A stretch of DNA of 64,000 nucleotides from Panax quinquefolius. Its lineage: Eukaryota; Streptophyta; Magnoliopsida; Apiales; Araliaceae. Position 1 is the stretch's first letter. Each line of letters opens with the position of its first letter. This document shows positions 47,780 through 64,000 of the stretch, piece after piece. The notes beneath the pieces were generated by a model. That model was given only the letters and a program-made list of their open reading frames with translations. It made no database searches and had not been told where the DNA came from. Made by a program: the position numbers and the translations under genes. The stretch is taken from NCBI GenBank assembly GCA_020205615.1, contig CM035173.1, positions 27,239,293-27,303,292 of the forward strand, given 5' to 3'.

Positions 47780-47883
47780 GCATTGAAGTTTAACTGTATA
47801 GAATTTGATTCTAACAATCTGAATTTTCAGAAAATCAGTGTCATGCCCGTGTTGGCGGAACCAGCCTTCAGCTTTATGCGCAA
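47780..47883 (+). other. Candidate 5' exon of the POLLUX-like gene
   Basis: The segment is bounded by a clear acceptor (ctcttccag) and donor (gtatgtc) and is 104 bases long. One frame is open throughout (ALKFNCIEFDSNNLNFQKIS, then VMPVLAEPAFSFMRK). That frame ends in phase 2, while the next sure exon (48854) needs phase 1. The phase-1 frame has a TGA at 47820-47822. It could be a leader exon, a coding exon joined through an unseen small exon, or unrelated. Confidence 0.35.
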
Positions 47884-48220
47884 GTATGTCAGAAAAATTT
47901 AATAATATTTCTGACTCTTATATGAAATAATATGTCTTATGATTGAAAGTTTACATTTTTAGTGTATTGCAAATCTGTCCCTTTCTAAAAATACCTGTGA
48001 AGAAAACATTGGAAGGAGATGTATGTTTCTTTTGTAGTACTGATCTAAATTGACCATCTTAGAAGTGGAAGAGCCGGAAATTTTTCACAAGGGGTCAAAA
48101 GGTAATTGCAATTTTTTCTTTCCTGTTTCTTTTAAGTCCAAAGGTCATGTTCGTAGTCCGTAGACAAGGGGGTCAAATTCCATATTGAAGTTTAATTTAT
48201 TCAAAATTCAAGGGATCAAA

Positions 48221-48270
<50 letters not shown>
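48221..48270. repeat. (TA)n microsatellite upstream of the POLLUX-like gene
   Basis: An uninterrupted run of about 25 TA units, followed by aaaaaggttctcc. It lies in the 5' region or a first intron. Confidence 0.95.
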
Positions 48271-48275
<5 letters not shown>

Positions 48276-48853
48276 GGTTCTCCATATCTTCTAATAAACA
48301 AAGGTTATACTTTACACTAGCATTGTTGTGATTTTTCAAGAGCTAAGGTGTGCAACTACCTTGTACCCACCATTTGTAAAGGATGGAATCGCCCCTTGCA
48401 TGTTGGACTAGATCAACCCAACTTAACCCCAAAATGTTGCCTATAGGATTTTAGTAAAGATACCTATCGTTCCACACTTATCTACCGCTCTTGTACCAAA
48501 ACTTAAGTATTCCACATAATTTTCAACCACTCTTATATGCTACTTGTTGAAGTTTGTTTGAAAAATTAATTTTTGGGTTAGTGCTTATTGTTATCCCTCT
48601 AGGAAATTTCTCTGTTTTATTTGACTTCTATGCCATAGCTTATAGATATTGTCATGGTAATTGATAAATATGGTTTGATTTGTAATGATTTTCAATGAGT
48701 ACATAACTACATATGATATATATAGAATTTCTTTTAAAACTCATATACATGCTTCACTTTTCCCCCTTCTGCTGTTAATTACTAGGTACTGTTTTTTTCC
48801 CCTTTTTAATACCTCTTTTTCCCCTTTGTGGTGATTCCAATAAACTTCTCCAG

Positions 48854-59580
<10,727 letters not shown>

Positions 59581-60963
59581 ACAAACGTTAATTTTCAATC
59601 ATGATTGCTCCTTTTTACTCTCTTGCAGGGATGTCATTCTTGCTTCCTATAATTCAGGCAAGCCAGAACTCACAAAAGATGGAAGTTTTGAAGCTTAGGT
59701 GACTAATATAGCAAAGCTGAATTGTTTGAAACTTTTGGCTTTTCTTTATCAGTTTTTCAATATATCTTATTGTTGGGCAACTTAACTCCCAAGTTTTGGA
59801 AATGGAAATGGAAATGATAGTATGTTTAAAATTCGATTGAATTGAAATTCAGTTTAAATAACGGTGTTCAATTTCAAATCCAAGGCTTGGAGTTGAGTAA
59901 GTTGCGAGTGCAATAAATTAGGCTGTTGAGGCAGGTCTAAGCATGTTCAGATCTTGCAAGGTCGAGAAGGAGACAATAATGCTATGAACACCAAAAGTAT
60001 TCTTCCGAGTTGAGTTAATTCATTGTACGTACTGATAGATTCATTGGTGTTGATGTTTTAGTTATACTGCAAAATGCATTTACCTCTTGAAAGTAACTGG
60101 TTAACATTTTAGAGATTTTGTACAATTTTCCTTTCTGTAAATAATATAATACTACCGTGGTTTCAAAAGTAATTTTTTTTTGAAAAAAAATATTTAAAGA
60201 GGTTAGGATTTATCGTCCATGCAAATTCAAGGAGCTTCTAAATATTATTCCTAAAAGAAAATTTTAAATTTTTGGAGTTAATTTATAAGTATTATATATA
60301 AATGGATCAAACTCTCCTTAATTTTTATTTTTTTAACAGAATTGACTTTTAAAAAGTTAATTTTAAATATTTTTAATCTCAAAATTGACACGAATACGAA
60401 ATCATCTAGTTTATGCAACATGATTATGAATATCATAAAATACTAATAGTTATAAGAGTTATAATTTTTAAAACTTAAATAAATCATAACAGTTTTAAGT
60501 TTAAAAAATATCTAGTCAATATTAATTTTATAATTTGAAATTGAGAGAGAACCTTTTTTGAATTTTCGATTCAGGGATGTAGTACAATTATAATGAATTC
60601 TTATAGTCAATGTACGTAATTACAATATTTATAAATTTACACTAATAACTTAAAAAATTACAATAATCAATCAAATTTCAAATAAAAGTGGAAATAAATT
60701 TCACATGAGCAAAATAATAAACTCATACACAATTTTAATAATAATCGAACCACTCAATTAAATAAAAGTTCATCCTTCCCATTTATTATATAATTTTTTT
60801 CTCTATTAATAAAATATTTTCTTTTATCAAAATAAAAATAAAAAAATCCATCCTTTCCCCCCTCACCTTCAAATTTCAATACATAACCTTCTTTACTCCA
60901 AACTCTAAGCTTAATTTTATTAAAACTAAAGTTAAAATAAAAGTGATAAAAAAGCTTCCTTTG

Positions 60964-61003
<40 letters not shown>

Positions 61004-61193
61004 TTTAAATTTAAATATATATATATATTTTTTAGTTTTAGTTTTAGTTTATAAAATGACATAATGTGTTGTAAAATGTTAATATTTTATTATTAGTAGA
61101 TTAAGGACTATACTGCCACTATCATTATATTCGGACAAGAATAAAGCAATATTACCGCGTTAGAGTTGCAGACTTCAACACTTCATAATTAGG

Positions 61194-61224
<31 letters not shown>

Positions 61225-61270
61225 GTATAATAAGTAAAAAACTCCATTTTTCCCCATCCATTCTCGAAGA
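59581..61270. other. 3' region of the POLLUX-like gene and intergenic DNA
   Basis: After the stop, an open stretch at 59629-59699 follows a ttgcag acceptor-like site and could be an alternative last exon or simply 3' UTR. An aataaa-like signal lies at about 59912. From 60150 to 61000 the DNA is very AT-rich, with nothing recognisable except poly-A/T runs and a (TA)n tract at about 60966-60995. A second (TA)n lies at 61199-61224, just upstream of the next gene. Confidence 0.6.
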
Positions 61271-63163
61271 ATGGCGCACGGAGGATATGGGAATCGCAGA
61301 GGTTCGGAGCGCAAACCGGCGAGCAATCGCCGGTTAAAAGGACCAAGTGGCGGTGTTGATAAGAAGAAAAGTAAGCCTAAGTCCGTCTCTCTCAAAAACC
61401 AAATTCGGTCCACTGAGCGTATTCTCACTAAGGTATAACCCCTATAGATTCTATATGTATTTATATATGCAAGCATATTCAATATGTGAACCTTTCAGTA
61501 TAATTTAGTTGCATTTGCTTCAGATACGTACAGTGTCCTTTCAATTTCATTCCCCTGTAACGGAGCTAATAACTCTAACTTGTGTAACGAATACTTGCAG
61601 AACCTAGTGAATTTGTTGCTTGTTGATTTAGCAGGGATTTCATTGTCATTGAACTTGGTTCAATTTTTTTTTTTTTTTTTGGTAATGAAAATATTCTAAG
61701 GTAATGTTTGGTTTCATATAATCCACACAATGGAATTGGATTGGGGGAGCTAGATGATTTTTACTTTTTTTTTGTGTGTGGCATGACCAATTTCAACGTG
61801 CGGAATCTATGCTCCGAAATGCTCTGTTTAAAATGAAATTTGAAAGTTAACTGCAGCTATTAGTTTTTCAATCCTTGTTTGTTGCTTGGTTAGGATGACA
61901 TAATTGAATTTAGGTCAAAGATGTAATTTTTATTGATTTTGTTCACACAAAGAATGAGTATATATGGGGAATTTTTTGGCAATCACGTGGTGTTTATGAC
62001 ATATAGGTATCAAGTAGGAGCTGGCTTTGTATTGTTACATGTTCTTACCTTTTAGTTGGACTCCCAGCTGAATCGATTTAATTAGATTTCTGTTGGTATT
62101 TGATCATCTTTTAGTATAGCTCAATCAATAGGTAACTATTTATGTTAAAGTGCATATGCCGAGTCTTTATGTTGCTTATTTTTCCGAAAAAATGATGTTT
62201 TATTGGAAATGAACGACTATAGATTCCTTGAAAGGTAATGACTGGAAACATTAGTCTAGTGTTAACTTTGCTGGACCTCTGCGTCCCCCAGTGTTCAGAA
62301 TGTGCACAAGTGCAAAGAATTGGTCCTTTTGGTCTGGCTATAGATTCCTTAAAACTCATTGGATAAGACCAGCTAAACGAAAGAAAAAGCTTAATATTTT
62401 TAACTGTATGAAACATGAAGTATAAAAAATATTTGTTATAGAAACCAAATGGCTAATCTTAATTTCTTAATACTTTCTCTCTATATTTTGGGAATAACTG
62501 ATCCCTCCATTTCGATCTTCATGCTCAAACCAAGCAATTGCTAAGAACTCTCTTTTTTCCTTTCCTTTCCTTTCCTTTACTTTTAATTCTTGATATAAAG
62601 AAACTTTAATGACTTTTGAAGCAGTTACGTTACCTAGCTGCTAACCTTGGGGTTTAATGGAACTTTGGAACTTTTTATGAGCATCACATCATGTGCTCTG
62701 TAATCTGAATGTTTTGTTAATGGCTTCTATTCTCCTCGGGTCACTAACAGCAGATGCACTTTATCTTAATGATTCATTCCAGGATCTTCCATCCGAAGTT
62801 AGAGAGGCCCAAGAAAAGAAGCTAGAAGAGCTCAAGAAACAACAAGAGATTCACACTCGTTTGGCTGGGGAACGTAAAACATTTTTGCTGGACAGAAAGA
62901 AAAAGTTTTTTGGTAAAGTTATATACCATATTTTGTGCTTCAATCGTGAACCTTCCAAATTCCACAAATTGTATTATGATTGGATAGGATTTCATTGCTA
63001 TGATTTCTTTCTGGGATTAAAATTTACGTTTTTAGAGAGAAGAAAAATTGAACGAAGAATAAGACGATTGGAGAAACAGCAGCGTGTTTCAGCAGTTCAG
63101 ACCCAGGAAGAAGAGATTTCTGAGCAGCTTTCAAAATTGAAAGAAGATCTTGAATATGTTAGG
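61271..63163 (+). CDS. EFG1: rRNA-processing protein EFG1 homologue, 5' part (runs off the window)
   Basis: Exons: 61271-61432, 62783-62912, 63036-63163, with GT-AG introns and consistent phases (0, 1, 0). About 140 residues are visible. The start is MAHGGYGNRRGSERKPASNR, a basic tail. Then come SVSLKNQIRSTERILTK, DLPSEVREAQEKKLEELKKQ and KKFFERRKIERRIRRLEKQQ, then EQLSKLKEDLEYVR. This charged helical order is the EFG1 domain (known from yeast), a nucleolar factor for early cleavage of pre-rRNA and 18S maturation. The ATG is chosen because it opens the conserved N-terminus and lies in the context gaagaATGGCG. The remaining exons (expected to continue with FFPKTEKY-like residues) lie to the right of 64000 or are not visible in the last 800 bases. 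Confidence 0.9.
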
Positions 63164-64000
63164 GTAAGCTATATGAGACACTGCACCCTTTTTAGAACCA
63201 CTGTTATTATTATAATGTAAATTTTAAATCTTCTGTAAGAGCTATGGTTGACTGCTATCAGAATCTGTTAGCATTTGGGTGTTTTTGAAATAACCGAGGA
63301 TACACTATCTTGGTGATTGATTCAAATTACATGCTTTTCCACCCCTCCCGTATATAATTCAGAAAAACAATAGACGAAAGAGGCACCAAAAGTGTTGTTG
63401 GTGATCTACATCTATATGCTCAAGAACAGCTTGTGGTTGATTGCCCCAAAAAATGTCACCTTTGATTTTCAATTCCACAACATTTATCAACATTATTATT
63501 TTCTCCACGAATTTGTAGGTGTGGGGTTCCATAAAGCGTCTCACCACCATTTTTTAAACATATCCATTTTAACCTAGTCAATTATGCATGGAGGTGCGAC
63601 AATGAAGGATAAAATTAAAAATATTATGCTTGCTGTCTTCTTAGTATCTAAAAATATGTAAAATTATAATGGAAACATCTAAATGTTATGGTGGTTGCAT
63701 TTAATGTAGTCCCAACACATTTGACTCCTATTTGTTTTTAAAAAATGTTATATCTGTATATTTTGTAGTGTGTTATGTTCGTAGCTCATATACATACCCT
63801 TTTATTTACTTTCTTGCGCAGTTTATTATATGCTTGGTTGTCTTAACCTTGGATTAGTTGCCGGGTTTAAGAGTAGGGTTTTTCAAAAAAATAAAAATTG
63901 CATTGTTATTTAGATTTAAAATTCAAAGACTACTGAAATTTTAAGTGAAAATTGATATTTAACTCATCAAGTTCAGTTCTGGCTCGGGCATTAATCTATC
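63164..64000. other. EFG1 intron sequence, no further exon seen
   Basis: The donor gtaagc at 63164 opens an intron that seems to run to the window end. I searched for the next EFG1 block and saw none. A polypyrimidine-rich tttcttgcgcag acceptor-like site at about 63811-63822 is followed by tttattatatgc, which does not encode the expected residues. Confidence 0.55.

Noticed and set aside
48063..48101. A 39-base segment between acceptor- and donor-like sites (KWKSRKFFTRGQK)
   Set aside because: It is too short and basic, looks like ordinary intergenic plant DNA, and does not solve the phase problem of the POLLUX-like 5' end.
61189..61482. Minus-strand open frame over EFG1 exon 1
   Set aside because: It is an antisense shadow including the (TA)n tract (YIYIYIYIYV); the plus-strand EFG1 exon explains the region.
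62693..62782. Upstream extension of the second EFG1 exon (MLCNLNVLLMASILLGSL)
   Set aside because: A clear ttccag acceptor at 62782 and the conserved DLPSEVREAQ start of the exon show that this is intron.

Overview
This window is nuclear DNA from a flowering plant, most likely a eudicot. It is AT-rich, carries GT-AG introns of plant type, and is dominated by plant LTR retrotransposons. Only the right quarter holds intact-looking host genes.

Bases 1-26,500 are a transposon-associated gene of the DUF1985 (Ulp1-linked) kind on the minus strand, buried under successive retrotransposon insertions. Its ATG exon is at about 23.5 kb and its last visible exon is at about 2.06 kb. A Ty3/gypsy element (family A, 9529-22456, duplication CCATT) sits in intron 1. 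A family-B LTR (3662-8962, duplication TTAAA) splits exon 2, and that LTR is itself split by a family-A LTR (4382-7055). A further family-A solo LTR (18996-21811) lies inside one LTR of the gypsy element, and another (23932-26492, duplication ACGAT) lies upstream of the ATG. The left edge repeats the pattern: a family-A LTR (1-916) abuts the cut end of a family-B LTR (917-1513).

Bases 26,500-30,300 are AT-rich, repeat-rich DNA with no gene I can support, ending in a Stowaway-like MITE. Bases 30,311-46,996 are a Ty1/copia element on the minus strand. Its upstream LTR was split by a complete family-B gypsy element (35239-46732, duplication ATGGG). One LTR of that gypsy element contains a tandem duplication of about 0.9 kb that duplicates the TATA region.

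Families A and B are sister lineages of chromodomain-bearing Ty3/gypsy elements, probably Tekay-like. They share LTR termini (TGTAAGAC to GGCGTCACA), a tRNA-Met-type primer site, LTRs of about 2.6-2.9 kb and an internal region of about 4.8 kb. Their coding regions are broken by many small indels.

The right side holds two plus-strand host genes. The first is a plastid POLLUX-like ion channel (PEC1/PEC2 type) with 22 exons whose phases all agree from 48854 to the stop at 59580; its N-terminus is unresolved. The second is the 5' part of an rRNA-processing EFG1 homologue (61271 to beyond the window). They do unrelated jobs, one in plastid-envelope ion release and one in nucleolar 18S rRNA maturation, and show no operon-like link.
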